A stretch of DNA of 42,686 nucleotides from Colwellia sp. E2M01 (GCF_018860585.1 NZ_JAHKPR010000010.1:138388-181073), one strand, 5' to 3'. Positions 9,462-18,194 are shown, numbered from the stretch's first letter. Notes: generated by a model not told the origin, from the sequence alone. A program made the numbers and translations.

Positions 9462-9899
9462 ATGACCGGCTCAACTCAAATTCAAAGTGACTCTAGTATT
9501 CTTGTTCATGTAACAATGAAACTAAGTGATGGCTCGGCGGCAGACAGCACTAAAGTAAATAATAAACCTGCTAAAATAATCATGGGTGATAACAGCATTT
9601 CACCGGCATTTGAAGCTGAATTATTAGGTATGAAACAAGGTGATTCAAGAGAATTTACTTTAGAAGCTAAAGACGCTTTTGGTGAGCCAAACCCGGATAA
9701 CATTCATTACATGGATGCAGATAAATTTACCGCAGAAGTACCGGCTGAAGTAGGCAATATCATTACTTTCTCACAACCAGGCGGTGAATTGCCGGGTATG
9801 ATCAAAGAAGTGAATGGTACATCGGTGACTATTGATTTTAACCACCCTCTAGCAGGACAGACTGTAACCTTCGTCATCGACCTAGTCGAAATACTATAA
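9462..9899 (+). CDS. fkpB: FKBP-type peptidyl-prolyl isomerase FkpB
   Basis: A 145-aa SlyD/FkpB-type prolyl isomerase with the FKBP half-domain near the N-terminus (VHVTMKLSDGSAADST, FEAELLGMKQGDSREFTLEA), an IF-type insert, then the returning strand (NHPLAGQTVTFVIDLVEI). The His-rich metal-binding tail of SlyD is absent, which fits FkpB. It starts 2 bases after lspA with a GGAAAG ribosome site inside lspA. In E. coli ispH follows directly; here it does not. Confidence 0.93.
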   Translation: MTGSTQIQSDSSILVHVTMKLSDGSAADSTKVNNKPAKIIMGDNSISPAFEAELLGMKQGDSREFTLEAKDAFGEPNPDNIHYMDADKFTAEVPAEVGNIITFSQPGGELPGMIKEVNGTSVTIDFNHPLAGQTVTFVIDLVEIL

Positions 9900-9969
9900 T
9901 TTATCCGCTTAAATACTCTTTTTCTTTGTTGCAAAGTATTCACATAGAAAAAACTATGCTTCATACTTA

Positions 9970-10133
9970 GCGCCTCGAGAACGAGCATTTAATTCGAATA
10001 AATGTTTGTTCGCCTAAATGTCGTTTTTCGGCGTTGCTTGGCGCTCGCATAACTTTTTATTCTTATAGTAAAGTATGCGTCGCTTCAAGCGCCTTGAAAA
10101 ACAAAATTTATTTCGAACAAATGTTGTTTGGTT
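9970..10133. repeat. Degenerate direct repeat downstream of fkpB
   Basis: Bases 9970-10014 and 10089-10133 look like diverged copies of one another. Both begin GCGCC and contain an ATTT..TTCGAA.AAATG core. They lie in the 495-bp gap between fkpB and tsaB, which holds no gene. The similarity is by eye only. Confidence 0.3.
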
Positions 10134-10168
10134 TGAAGCTGTTTTTATAAATTAAAGACCCTAAATTC

Positions 10169-10306
10169 GCGTCGTCATCCCCGAGATGTCTTGTCGGGGA
10201 TCCAGGTTCTAATCGGTTGTTAATTAAATGCTTTGCAAAAGCTACTTTATAAACTAACAGCTCTAAAGTCGCGTCGTCATCCCCGAAGTGTCTTGTCGGG
10301 GATCCA
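10169..10306. repeat. Two tandem REP-like hairpin elements
   Basis: Two copies (10169-10204 and 10271-10306, 102 bp apart) of a GCGTCGTCATCCCCGA...TCGGGGATCCA unit. Each contains a perfect 8-bp stem ATCCCCGA/TCGGGGAT (10177-10184 with 10194-10201; 10279-10286 with 10296-10303). Some similarity continues outside the core (TATAAA, then CTAAA), so the repeat unit is longer than the hairpin. GTCATCCCCGA...TCGGGGATCCA palindromes are common intergenic repeats in gammaproteobacteria. They may also end the fkpB transcript. Confidence 0.75.
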
Positions 10307-10394
10307 TGCTCTTAAAGGTAAACGTTAGAGTAAACCACAGTAAGTATATCGATAGTTTATTTTTACTCGAATCATTCTATAGGAAATTAGTATT

Positions 10395-11117
10395 GTGAAT
10401 TATTTAGCACTTGATGCTTCCACCGAAGCTTGTTCTGTTGCATTAGAAGTGAATGGGAAAATGTATTCTCATTTCGAACTTTGCCCGCAATCGCATAGTT
10501 TACAATTGTTGCCTATGATTGATGGTTTATTAAAAGAAGCAGGAATAAAGTTAGCTGATCTTGATGGCCTTATTTTTGGTCAAGGGCCAGGTAGTTTTAC
10601 TGGCGTTCGCATTGGTGTTGGTGTTGCACAAGGTTTAGCTTTTTCGGCTAACTTACCTGTTGTAGGTGTATCTAGCTTGCAAGCTATGGCACAGGCGGCT
10701 TTTATCAAACAGGGTGAAACTAAAGTTATCGCGACAATAGATGCGCGTATGGCTGAAGTTTACAATGGTTATTTTGAGCTTGATGAACATAATATTATGC
10801 AAGCACAACTCGCCGAAGCGGTAACGCCACCAGAGCAATTTGCTGAGCATTTAGCTAAGCAATTACCTCGTGTGATTAACGATACGTTTTATGCGGTGGG
10901 TACTGGTTGGGATGCATACCCAACTGAGTTAGGTGAAAAATTACTATCATTAAAAACCAATCAAGCAAGTCCTGAAATATTATTTCCTAGTGCTGAGGCT
11001 ATGTTAGTTATTGGTAAAGGAAAGTTAACACAAGGGCAGGGCGTATCAGCAGAAAATGCTCAGCCAGTTTATGTACGTGATACTGTTTCATGGAAAAAGC
11101 TTCCAGGTAAAGAATAA
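10395..11117 (+). CDS. tsaB: tRNA threonylcarbamoyladenosine biosynthesis protein TsaB
   Basis: A 240-aa ASKHA-fold protein (YeaZ) that pairs with TsaD in making t6A37 on ANN-decoding tRNAs. Signatures are LALDASTEACSVAL at the N-terminus and GQGPGSFTGVRIGVGVAQGL around residues 63-82. The start is GTG with AGGAAA about 8 bases upstream. Length is typical. It opens a plus-strand run that ends with fadD, matching the E. coli tsaB-yeaY-fadD neighbourhood. Confidence 0.95.
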   Translation: MNYLALDASTEACSVALEVNGKMYSHFELCPQSHSLQLLPMIDGLLKEAGIKLADLDGLIFGQGPGSFTGVRIGVGVAQGLAFSANLPVVGVSSLQAMAQAAFIKQGETKVIATIDARMAEVYNGYFELDEHNIMQAQLAEAVTPPEQFAEHLAKQLPRVINDTFYAVGTGWDAYPTELGEKLLSLKTNQASPEILFPSAEAMLVIGKGKLTQGQGVSAENAQPVYVRDTVSWKKLPGKE

Positions 11118-11147
11118 TCATTTACTCAGTTATTTAACGGAACAATA

Positions 11148-11816
11148 ATGGCCAATAATTCACAAATCACCAGTGCCAGTTTTTGGCAAAAATATCAGCT
11201 ATATTTCCTCCTCATTGCCGCTGTTGTCATTAGACAAATCCCTATTGTTTCTATTCCGCTTAATTGGTTAGAAACTTATTTTCATGAAATTAGCCATGGT
11301 ATTGCTGCTTTACTTACTGGCGGTGAAATTATCAGTATTCAATTATTCTCTAATGGCTCAGGGCTTTGTACAACAAGAGGTGGTATTGGTTTTTTTATTA
11401 CCTTTTTTGGTTATGCTGGCGCTACATTGTGGGGTTGGTTGCTGTTTAAATTAGCTAAAAGTCATCAACGAACGGCACAAATAATCTCAGCCTTAATGAT
11501 TGCGCTGTTGGTTGCTTCAATTATATTGTGGGCAAGGGATCTTTTAACTATCATCATTATTGTGTGTTTAGTGATAATTTTTATTTTCACTATAAAAGTA
11601 CGCCGCTTACATTACTTGCAATTATTGTTAAAATTTTTCGGTTTAAGTATTTTATTAAATAGCTTATTTAGTCCAATCTATTTATTCGATGGGCGCGCCT
11701 TAGGTGATGGTGCTGCATTAGCATCAATGACTTTTATCCCTGAATTTATATGGGTGATAATCTGGTGTGTGATAGCCCTTGCTGCACTTTATTCGTTAAT
11801 TAAATCTAATAAATAA
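11148..11816 (+). CDS. M50-type membrane zinc metallopeptidase
   Basis: A 222-aa integral membrane protein with HEISH at residues 46-50 (HExxH, in ETYFHEISHGIAALLTGGEI), the zinc site of M50 proteases. The small size and the following GG.I...F.NGSG stretch suggest the M50B-like subgroup (PF13398 type). Five or six hydrophobic segments follow, and YLFDGRALGDGA near residue 178 could give the third zinc ligand. It starts 30 bases after tsaB. Substrate is unknown; the family includes intramembrane proteases acting on signalling proteins, but no partner is visible here. Confidence 0.8.
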   Translation: MANNSQITSASFWQKYQLYFLLIAAVVIRQIPIVSIPLNWLETYFHEISHGIAALLTGGEIISIQLFSNGSGLCTTRGGIGFFITFFGYAGATLWGWLLFKLAKSHQRTAQIISALMIALLVASIILWARDLLTIIIIVCLVIIFIFTIKVRRLHYLQLLLKFFGLSILLNSLFSPIYLFDGRALGDGAALASMTFIPEFIWVIIWCVIALAALYSLIKSNK

Positions 11817-11876
11817 GTTACATTGAATAAAATTGACTCCTGAAAGTTCAACACGCCCTAATCTAAGGTTTGATTT

Positions 11877-12848
11877 ATGGTTAGTAATACAGACGTTAAT
11901 TCGGAACAACTAAACAATACTCAGATTGAAGAAATAAGCTATCAACTTGATGACATCAAACTTACTGCCCTTGCTTGCGGAAGTGAAAATCATCAACCTA
12001 TATTATGTTTACATGGTTACCTCGATAATGCGGCTAGCTTTTTGCCATTAATGCATGAAGTTACACAAGCAAGTATGCACGAAACCATCCCTAAAAATAA
12101 TCTACTAACTAACAGGCGTATTATTGCTTTAGAGTGGCCAGGTCATGGTCACTCATCTCATCGTTCTAATGGCGCGCATTATCACTTTGTCGATTATGTA
12201 AGTGACTTACTTGCTTTGTTTACACTGAATAATTGGCAGGCAATAGATATTGTTGCTCATTCTATGGGCGCTATGATCGCAAGTGCGTTTGCCGCAGCGT
12301 TTCCTGAAAAGGTTAAATCATTAACACTAATAGACTCGTTTGGTTTTGTTTGTGCACCTGTAGAGCAAACAACTAAGCAGTTGCGCGAAGGATTATTGAG
12401 TCGTTATCAATCACCAGTAAATAAACGTGTTAAACCTACTCGACAGTTTACCGAGGCAATAGCTATAAAAGCGAGAATGCAGGTTTCAGACTTACCAGCC
12501 AAATATGCAAGGTTAATTGTACAAAGATCATTAGTGTTAGTTGAAGAAAATGGAATTAAAAGTTTATACCGTTGGCGTTCAGATCCGCGTTTGCGGACAA
12601 TCTCGCCTTATCGATTAAGTTTAGCGCAAGGCCAACAGTTATTTAGTGATATTAAATGCCCTATACAATTAATATATGGTGATCATGGCATGAAGATGGT
12701 GGCACAAGGTTTAGATAATTTCTCAACTACGCAAAAAAAAGTAACCACTATTAAGTTAGCGGGCGGTCACCATGTTCACATGGAGCAAGCGAAAGCATTA
12801 GCGACTATGCTTAATAGTTTCGTTAATCGCATTAGCCGCCATGTGTAA
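11877..12848 (+). CDS. Alpha/beta hydrolase
   Basis: A 323-aa alpha/beta-hydrolase-fold enzyme. The oxyanion segment is LCLHGYLDNAASF (His46-Gly47). The nucleophile elbow is AHSMG with Ser129, the acid is probably Asp269 in IYGDHG, and the catalytic His lies in GGHHVHME (297-303). It resembles the MhpC-like hydrolases found beside fadD in marine gammaproteobacteria. Its place just before an acyl-CoA synthetase suggests an esterase/thioesterase-like role in lipid use, which is inference. It starts 60 bases after the M50 gene. Confidence 0.85.
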   Translation: MVSNTDVNSEQLNNTQIEEISYQLDDIKLTALACGSENHQPILCLHGYLDNAASFLPLMHEVTQASMHETIPKNNLLTNRRIIALEWPGHGHSSHRSNGAHYHFVDYVSDLLALFTLNNWQAIDIVAHSMGAMIASAFAAAFPEKVKSLTLIDSFGFVCAPVEQTTKQLREGLLSRYQSPVNKRVKPTRQFTEAIAIKARMQVSDLPAKYARLIVQRSLVLVEENGIKSLYRWRSDPRLRTISPYRLSLAQGQQLFSDIKCPIQLIYGDHGMKMVAQGLDNFSTTQKKVTTIKLAGGHHVHMEQAKALATMLNSFVNRISRHV

Positions 12849-12988
12849 ATTATGCTTTAATGATAAAAATTTGATAAAACAGTTTCTTACAATAATAATA
12901 ACAAAAGCGTTTATATAATAAGTGTTGCTAAAATATAAAGTAAATCTACATCATAAATAGCAACATAATCACCTATGAGGAAGCCACC

Positions 12989-14644
12989 GTGGAAAAAATC
13001 TGGTTAGATAAAAGTTATCCTAGTGATGTGCCATTCGAAATAGATGCAGATAAGTACCCATCTATTGTGGCTATGTTTCACAAATATACGACAAAGTTTA
13101 GTGATAAAACCGCTTTTATTAATATGGGAGCATCTATTACTTACACTGAGTTTGCAGTTCAAGCAACGGCTTTTGCTGCGTATTTACAACAAGACTTAGG
13201 TTTACAAAAAGGCGATAAACTGGCCATTATGGTACCTAACTGTTTGCAGTACCCAATTGCTTTATTTGGTGCACTTTTAGCTGGTTTAACCGTTGTAAAT
13301 GTAAATCCCTTATATACCTCACGAGAGCTAGAGCATCAGTTAAAAGATTCTGATACCAAAGCGATAGTTATTATCGAAAATTTTGCGAATACACTTGAGA
13401 AAATTGTTGCAAACACGGATGTTAAACATATTATTGTGACTTCACTTGGTGATCGCCTAGGTATGCTTAAAGGTACTATAGTTAACTGTGTTGTTAAGTA
13501 CGTTAAAAAAATGGTACCGGCTTATCATCTTCCTCAAGCTGTGCTATTTAATACCGTGTTAAAACGTGGAAGTGAATTAACATTTGAGCCAGTTACACTA
13601 ACTGGCAACGACCTTGCCTTTTTACAATATACCGGTGGTACAACAGGTCCTTCTAAAGGTGCGATGTTAACGCATCGAAATATGGTGGCCAACTTATTAC
13701 AGGCTAAAGCCGCTATCAACCCCATGTTAAAAGAAGGCGAAGAAATAGTGGTAACAGCTTTACCGCTTTATCATATATTTGCATTAACAGCCAACTGCTT
13801 AACTTTTATTACTTTAGGTGGTACCAACTTATTAATTACTAACCCTAGAGACATGCCCGCTTTTGTTAAAGAATTGTCTAAACATCGCTTTACTGCAATT
13901 ACCGGAGTTAATACGTTATTCAATGGGTTATTAAATACTCCAGGTTTTAGTGATATTGATTTTAGTACATTAAAAATGTCTTTAGGCGGTGGTATGGCTG
14001 TACAGCGGCCTGTGGCTGAACGTTGGAAAAAAGTTACGGATACACGTTTATTAGAAGGTTACGGATTAACAGAATGTGCACCCTTAGTAACTATCAGCCC
14101 ATACACACTCACTGATTACGATGGTAGTATCGGACTTCCTGCTTCATCTACTGATGTTAAAATTATGCTTGATGACGGTAGCGAAGCACCAATAGGCGAG
14201 TCTGGTGAAATGTGGGTTAAAGGCCCGCAGGTAATGTTAGGCTATTATAACAGTGAAGCCGCTACCGCTGAAGTATTAAAAGATGGTTGGTTCGCTACTG
14301 GCGATATAGCAAAAATGGACGATAGGGGCTTTTTTACCATTGTTGATCGTAAAAAAGATATGATTATTGTATCCGGCTTTAATGTTTACCCAAATGAAAT
14401 TGAAGAAGTATTAGCCATGCACGATGACGTACTAGAATCAGCGGCAATTGGTATTCAAAGCGAGGGCAGTGGCGAAATAGTTAAAGTTTTTGTGGTCAGT
14501 AAAACAGATGATTTAGATGAAGAGACTTTGATTAAGCATTGTCGTAAATACTTAACAAGTTATAAAGTACCTAAACTTGTAGAGTTTCGTAAAGAGTTAC
14601 CTAAAACTAATGTAGGTAAGATTTTACGAAGAGAATTGCGGTAA
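12989..14644 (+). CDS. fadD: Long-chain fatty acid-CoA ligase
   Basis: A 551-aa ANL-superfamily adenylating enzyme that activates long-chain fatty acids to acyl-CoA at the inner face of the membrane. The P-loop-like motif is [11 protein letters not shown] (214-224), followed by [10 protein letters not shown] (356-365), then [21 protein letters not shown] and [11 protein letters not shown]. The C-terminal Lys lies in [12 protein letters not shown]. The start is GTG with GAGG 8 bases upstream. Length matches E. coli FadD. In E. coli rnd follows; here a 585-bp gap and a surface-protein gene follow. No FadR site was recognised. Confidence 0.95.
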   Translation: MEKIWLDKSYPSDVPFEIDADKYPSIVAMFHKYTTKFSDKTAFINMGASITYTEFAVQATAFAAYLQQDLGLQKGDKLAIMVPNCLQYPIALFGALLAGLTVVNVNPLYTSRELEHQLKDSDTKAIVIIENFANTLEKIVANTDVKHIIVTSLGDRLGMLKGTIVNCVVKYVKKMVPAYHLPQAVLFNTVLKRGSELTFEPVTLTGNDLAFLQYTGGTTGPSKGAMLTHRNMVANLLQAKAAINPMLKEGEEIVVTALPLYHIFALTANCLTFITLGGTNLLITNPRDMPAFVKELSKHRFTAITGVNTLFNGLLNTPGFSDIDFSTLKMSLGGGMAVQRPVAERWKKVTDTRLLEGYGLTECAPLVTISPYTLTDYDGSIGLPASSTDVKIMLDDGSEAPIGESGEMWVKGPQVMLGYYNSEAATAEVLKDGWFATGDIAKMDDRGFFTIVDRKKDMIIVSGFNVYPNEIEEVLAMHDDVLESAAIGIQSEGSGEIVKVFVVSKTDDLDEETLIKHCRKYLTSYKVPKLVEFRKELPKTNVGKILRRELR

Positions 14645-14655
14645 TTTGTGATATT

Positions 14656-14678
14656 GTCTTTCAAAATAAAAGACTTTT
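14656..14678 (+). terminator. Weak terminator after fadD
   Basis: GTCTTT (14656-14661) pairs with AAAGAC (14669-14674) and is followed by TTTT. The stem is only 6 bp. It begins about 12 bases after the fadD stop. Confidence 0.4.
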
Positions 14679-14880
14679 AAAATAGTCGTTAACTGTACGA
14701 TAGTGCTATTTTTTTTACTTCAAGTAGTATTATGATTAATTTATTATTTATTTACTCTTGATTTTATGATTGTTAATAATAAAATAACATGATAGTAAAC
14801 AAGGGTTTTGTGCTTTTTTTGCTCGTTTTTTTAGTTGTTACTTATATTTATAGATTAAATGGAATATATATATTAAATAG

Positions 14881-15147
14881 TTGACAACACATTGAGTTAC
14901 CATTACATTTGTTGCTGTTGTAACTATAGAGACGGAAGAATTTATAAATTCACTTTTTATAGTTCGTTGTGTTAATTTAAATGCCCTTAAGTATTTTAGG
15001 TTTAGCAATTTATTAATAAATGGAAAAGGCATGCCAATTATTTCTTTTTTGACGTTTTGTTAAAATAAGATAACTGGGGCAGGCTAATTACCGCGACTTA
15101 TTTCAAAAAACCTCAACAGAGTTAATAAAATAAGTACAATGTATAAT
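14881..15147 (+). promoter_or_regulatory. Long AT-rich leader region with candidate promoters for the surface protein gene
   Basis: The 585-bp gap after fadD contains no convincing gene. A consensus TATAAT at 15142-15147 lies 83 bases before the ATG at 15230 and is the best -10 candidate; its -35 is poor. A perfect TTGACA at 14881-14886, followed after 17 bases by TACATT (14904-14909), is a second candidate and would give a leader of more than 300 bases. The downstream gene appears highly expressed, so a strong promoter is expected. Confidence 0.4.
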
Positions 15148-15229
15148 AGTTTTAATTTAATAAAACGCGTTTGATAAGTCATATTTCAGCATTGGTAATA
15201 TGATAAACATAAAATGGAGTAAACTAGAA

Positions 15230-16963
15230 ATGAAAAAATTTAATTTAGCAGCGTTACCTTTAGCGGTAGCTGGTGTTTTTGCATCAACTTCTGCTTTTGC
15301 TGGTACTGAAGCTTGTTTTGAAGTATACAAAACAACAAATGATGCTGCGGGCGTAGTTGAAGCTCATGATATACTATATACACCTGCAGCTTGTACTACA
15401 ACTCGTACAGTAGCAGGTGCTACATCATTAGCATCAGTTGTAAATACTTCAATCGCATGGGAATTAACAGGCGACGTAGATGTAGATTTAGAAACTACAG
15501 GCGCTCTTCCACGTAGCGTTATTGTATATATCCCTACTACAGATATTCCACCAGCTTCACGTATTACTATGGAACTTTCTGGTGCTGATTTCGGTACAGC
15601 TAACGCTAACCAAATTTATTTAGTAAGCAAAGATTTAGCTACAGGTGAATACCAAACAGTAGCCTCTTCTGATGGTTCATTTAACGACACTTCTAAAGTT
15701 GAGTTTTTAACTAAAGCTGGTGTAACTATCGGTGCTGGTACTCGTTTGATGTTATCTCAAACTAACCCTGAAGGCGTAGCTGAAGACGGTACTTTAATTG
15801 AATCTATTGCGATTCATATTGAAAACGATGAAACTTGTAATATCGACCCTGAAGTGACTATTAAAGCTATCAGCGCATTTACTGATGCGGGTACTATTAT
15901 TGCCGGTGGTAAAAGTTCAAACACTGGTGCAACAGCTATTGTTGACATTAGCGAGCAGTTTGAAATTGTTGTAAGCCCACAAGCAACAAACGAAATTTTA
16001 GTTGATGCTGAAGATCCTTCTTTCCGTCAAGAATTTGTTGTAGAGCAAAATGGTTCTGGCGATTGGGTTGGTCAAGTAATCTCTACAGATGGTTCTATTG
16101 ATACATCAGCATTCTGGGAAACTAGATTTGTAAACAACCATGACTCTCTTGATCAAGCTGTAGCTGTACATGCAGATGACGAAGTTATCTTGTCTACATA
16201 TACTACAGCTCCTACTGGTGATGGCGTTACATTATCTTTATTAGCTAACATCGGTGATGGTGCGTTTGATAACCTTGGTAATGGTACTGTTTTAGATGCT
16301 GCACAAGCTGACCACATTACTATTGCTGCTGACACTGATGTTCAATTAGTTGATATTGAAGATTTAGGTACTGACTTAATTCCATTAACTGAAACGTCAA
16401 TGTCTTATGACATCGATGCTGCTGAATTGTTCCCAAGTGATGCTGACACAAATGTATTTGTTGCTGCTCGTTTAATGAACTCTGATGATGAAGTAATGGA
16501 GTTTAACTACGAAGTTAAGACTACTTGGAGCATGGACTTTAACAACTCTGCTTATTTAGATAAGAACGGTTGTGAAACACCTACTCCATTCGAAGTTGGC
16601 GTTAACGGTGCTGTATTAAAAGTTCCTTACGCTTTAACTGACGCTAGCTCTGGTTTTGTTCGTATTACAAGTGAACATACTACAGAAGCAACTATTTTCA
16701 TGGATATCTTCGATGAGTCATCAAATGAAGAGAAAAATGTTAACTTAGGTCAAATTGCTCCTAAAGCTTCTAACGTATTAAGAACTAGTGACTTATTAGC
16801 TGCTGCAAAATCTGCAGGTTATGCAGGTACTGGTAGTCGTCATACTATGACATTTACTGTTACTGCACCTAAGAACAAAGTTCACGGTGTATCTGTGCAA
16901 ACAGTTCCTGGCGGCGTTGACCGTGTATTACCAGTTCTTGATCAAAACGATTGGTCTGAGTAA
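15230..16963 (+). CDS. Abundant secreted surface protein, S-layer candidate
   Basis: A 577-aa protein with a classical Sec signal peptide (MKKFNLAALPLAVAGVFAST, then SAFA before Gly25). The mature part is acidic, rich in Asp, Thr, Ala and Val, poor in Lys and Arg, and apparently all-beta. It has four cysteines (Cys29, one near residue 50, one in DETCNIDPE, one in NGCETPT), enough for two disulfides. I chose ATG 15230 rather than ATG 15200, because GGAG stands 10 bases upstream and the signal peptide then begins at Met1. Codon use is noticeably more selected (GCT, GGT, AAC, GAA, GTA) than in its neighbours, suggesting very high expression. I do not recognise a catalytic domain. Size, composition and position suggest an S-layer protein, perhaps of the Slr4 type described in Pseudoalteromonas; this is a hypothesis. 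Confidence 0.6.
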   Translation: MKKFNLAALPLAVAGVFASTSAFAGTEACFEVYKTTNDAAGVVEAHDILYTPAACTTTRTVAGATSLASVVNTSIAWELTGDVDVDLETTGALPRSVIVYIPTTDIPPASRITMELSGADFGTANANQIYLVSKDLATGEYQTVASSDGSFNDTSKVEFLTKAGVTIGAGTRLMLSQTNPEGVAEDGTLIESIAIHIENDETCNIDPEVTIKAISAFTDAGTIIAGGKSSNTGATAIVDISEQFEIVVSPQATNEILVDAEDPSFRQEFVVEQNGSGDWVGQVISTDGSIDTSAFWETRFVNNHDSLDQAVAVHADDEVILSTYTTAPTGDGVTLSLLANIGDGAFDNLGNGTVLDAAQADHITIAADTDVQLVDIEDLGTDLIPLTETSMSYDIDAAELFPSDADTNVFVAARLMNSDDEVMEFNYEVKTTWSMDFNNSAYLDKNGCETPTPFEVGVNGAVLKVPYALTDASSGFVRITSEHTTEATIFMDIFDESSNEEKNVNLGQIAPKASNVLRTSDLLAAAKSAGYAGTGSRHTMTFTVTAPKNKVHGVSVQTVPGGVDRVLPVLDQNDWSE

Positions 16964-16975
16964 TTATCAAGTTGT

Positions 16976-17007
16976 TTAATAACTTACCTTTATAGATAAG
17001 TTATTAA
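16976..17007 (+). other. Perfect hairpin just after the surface protein stop
   Basis: An 11-bp perfect stem TTAATAACTTA (16976-16986) with TAAGTTATTAA (16997-17007), loop of 10. It lies between the stop codon and the terminator at 17031, so it may protect the 3' end of an abundant mRNA. Confidence 0.5.
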
Positions 17008-17030
17008 AATAACTGATAGAGATTGAATAA

Positions 17031-17056
17031 AAGCCTCCTTTTGGAGGTTTTTTTTT
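17031..17056 (+). terminator. Rho-independent terminator of the surface protein gene
   Basis: AAGCCTCC (17031-17038) pairs with GGAGGTTT (17043-17050) over a TTTT loop, and a run of nine T follows (17048-17056). This is a textbook strong terminator. Confidence 0.93.
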
Positions 17057-17103
17057 ATTATAATTTTTATTTTTTCATATATTAAAAATCATTAAGGAAT
17101 ATT

Positions 17104-17931
17104 ATGCGATTACTCCCTTTAATTACGATAGCAACGTCAATGTTGTTAACGCTTTTGGTTAGTTCTTGTGGTACTGAAAAAGATAATGTTGAACAAGACA
17201 CTGCTTCCATGACTGAAGCACAAAAAATAGAGGTATTAAAATCTCATATTGAACACCTTACTAAACAGATTTCGGTACTTAATCGTAACCAACAAGCTAT
17301 TGCTGATAAATTAGGGATAACTAAAGCTAGTAGCCCTTCGAGCTCAACAAACCCTAATCAACAACCTACTATTGATATTAGTACGAGTGCGAGTGTAGGT
17401 GACGCTAATGCCAAAGTGGTAATGGTTGAATTTACTGATCTACATTGCCCATTTTGTAAAAGGTTTCATGATGAGCGCTTACCTGAGTTAACAAAAGCGT
17501 ATATTGAAACAGGTAAATTACGTTTTGTTGGTAAGAATTACCCTATACAGCAGTTACACCCAAATGCCGCTGTAGCTGCATTTTCACTAGAGTGTGCTCG
17601 TGAAGAAGGAGCTTACAAAGAAGCAAAAGCATGGTTGTTTGCTCGTGGTAAAAATTTCACTAAAAATAATATCACAGAATTTACCACAGCTATGAAGCTA
17701 GACAATGATAAGTTTAACCAATGTGTTGGCTCTGCAAAAACAGCTGAACAAATTAATAATGATATGAAAATAGCAAGATTAATTGGTATCAAAAGTACAC
17801 CGTCGTTTGTTATTGGGTTAGAAAAAGATGGTAAACTTGTTGACTGGAAAATTATAACTGGCTCGCAGCCAATGGAAAATTTTGCTAAAGCCATTGACGA
17901 ATATACAGAGTTAGCAGAAACTGAAAGTTAA
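17104..17931 (+). CDS. DsbA-family thiol:disulfide oxidoreductase lipoprotein
   Basis: A 275-aa protein with an N-terminal signal ending in a lipobox-like VSSC (Cys22), an alpha-helical, possibly coiled-coil segment (about 36-72), a Ser/Pro/Asn linker, then a thioredoxin-fold DsbA/DsbG-type domain from about residue 98. The redox motif is CPFC (115-118) in FTDLHCPFCKRF, and the cis-proline loop is STPSFVIG (Pro233). It should act in the periplasm, tethered to a membrane, making or correcting disulfides. It sits between a cysteine-containing exported protein and a type II secretion operon, so it probably folds the cargo before export (inference). It has its own hairpin terminator. Confidence 0.88.
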   Translation: MRLLPLITIATSMLLTLLVSSCGTEKDNVEQDTASMTEAQKIEVLKSHIEHLTKQISVLNRNQQAIADKLGITKASSPSSSTNPNQQPTIDISTSASVGDANAKVVMVEFTDLHCPFCKRFHDERLPELTKAYIETGKLRFVGKNYPIQQLHPNAAVAAFSLECAREEGAYKEAKAWLFARGKNFTKNNITEFTTAMKLDNDKFNQCVGSAKTAEQINNDMKIARLIGIKSTPSFVIGLEKDGKLVDWKIITGSQPMENFAKAIDEYTELAETES

Positions 17932-17949
17932 AATTAACTTGATATAGTT

Positions 17950-17977
17950 GAGCAGATATAAGTATGAATATCTGCTC
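17950..17977 (+). terminator. Hairpin terminator after the Dsb-like gene
   Basis: GAGCAGATA (17950-17958) pairs perfectly with TATCTGCTC (17969-17977), loop of 10, starting 18 bases after the stop. The following sequence is T-rich (ATTTATAAGT) but has no long T-run. Confidence 0.6.
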
Positions 17978-17999
17978 ATTTATAAGTATTTATCAAATA

Positions 18000-18161
18000 A
18001 TACCAATTTTACAAACTAAGTGATCATTTATAAGGGCTAAAAGCACTAACTACAGCGTTATTTATTTAATAATTAGAACAACTAGTTATGTAAATAAATG
18101 CCTTGTATTTAATGATTTTATCTCCGTCTAAAATAGAAAACTTAATTAATGAAACTGGTAT
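18000..18161. repeat. MITE-like repeat, copy 1 (left of the secretion operon)
   Basis: A 162-bp element starting ATACCAATTT and ending AAACTGGTAT, so its ends are near-perfect inverted repeats (9 of 10). The same sequence recurs in the same orientation at 28730-28887, with about 11 substitutions and one 4-bp gap. It encodes nothing. It lies immediately upstream of gspG and its right end forms TGGTATAAG, an extended -10-like motif. Confidence 0.88.
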
Positions 18162-18164
18162 AAG
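18156..18164 (+). promoter_or_regulatory. Extended -10-like motif at the MITE edge, upstream of gspG
   Basis: TGGTATAAG (18156-18164) matches TGnTATAAT at 8 of 9 bases, counting n as a match, and lies 31 bases before the gspG ATG. No good -35 is seen 17 bases upstream, which extended -10 promoters can tolerate. It is the best local promoter candidate for the whole operon. Confidence 0.35.
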
Positions 18165-18194
18165 AATTAAGTAGTTGGTATTGTTGGAGTTTTT

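Noticed and set aside
9924-9936. CTTTG-TTG-CAAAG hairpin as terminator of fkpB
   Set aside because: The stem is only 5 bp with a 3-nt loop and no T-run; the REP-like hairpins further on are better candidates.
14838-15032. 64-codon minus-strand open frame in the fadD-surface protein gap
   Set aside because: AT-rich sequence, no good ribosome site, Ile/Tyr/Lys-rich product and no recognisable domain; it looks like a chance frame.
15200-15229. Upstream ATG as start of the surface protein
   Set aside because: It has a poor ribosome site and would put ten extra residues before a perfect signal peptide; the ATG at 15230 has GGAG at the right distance.
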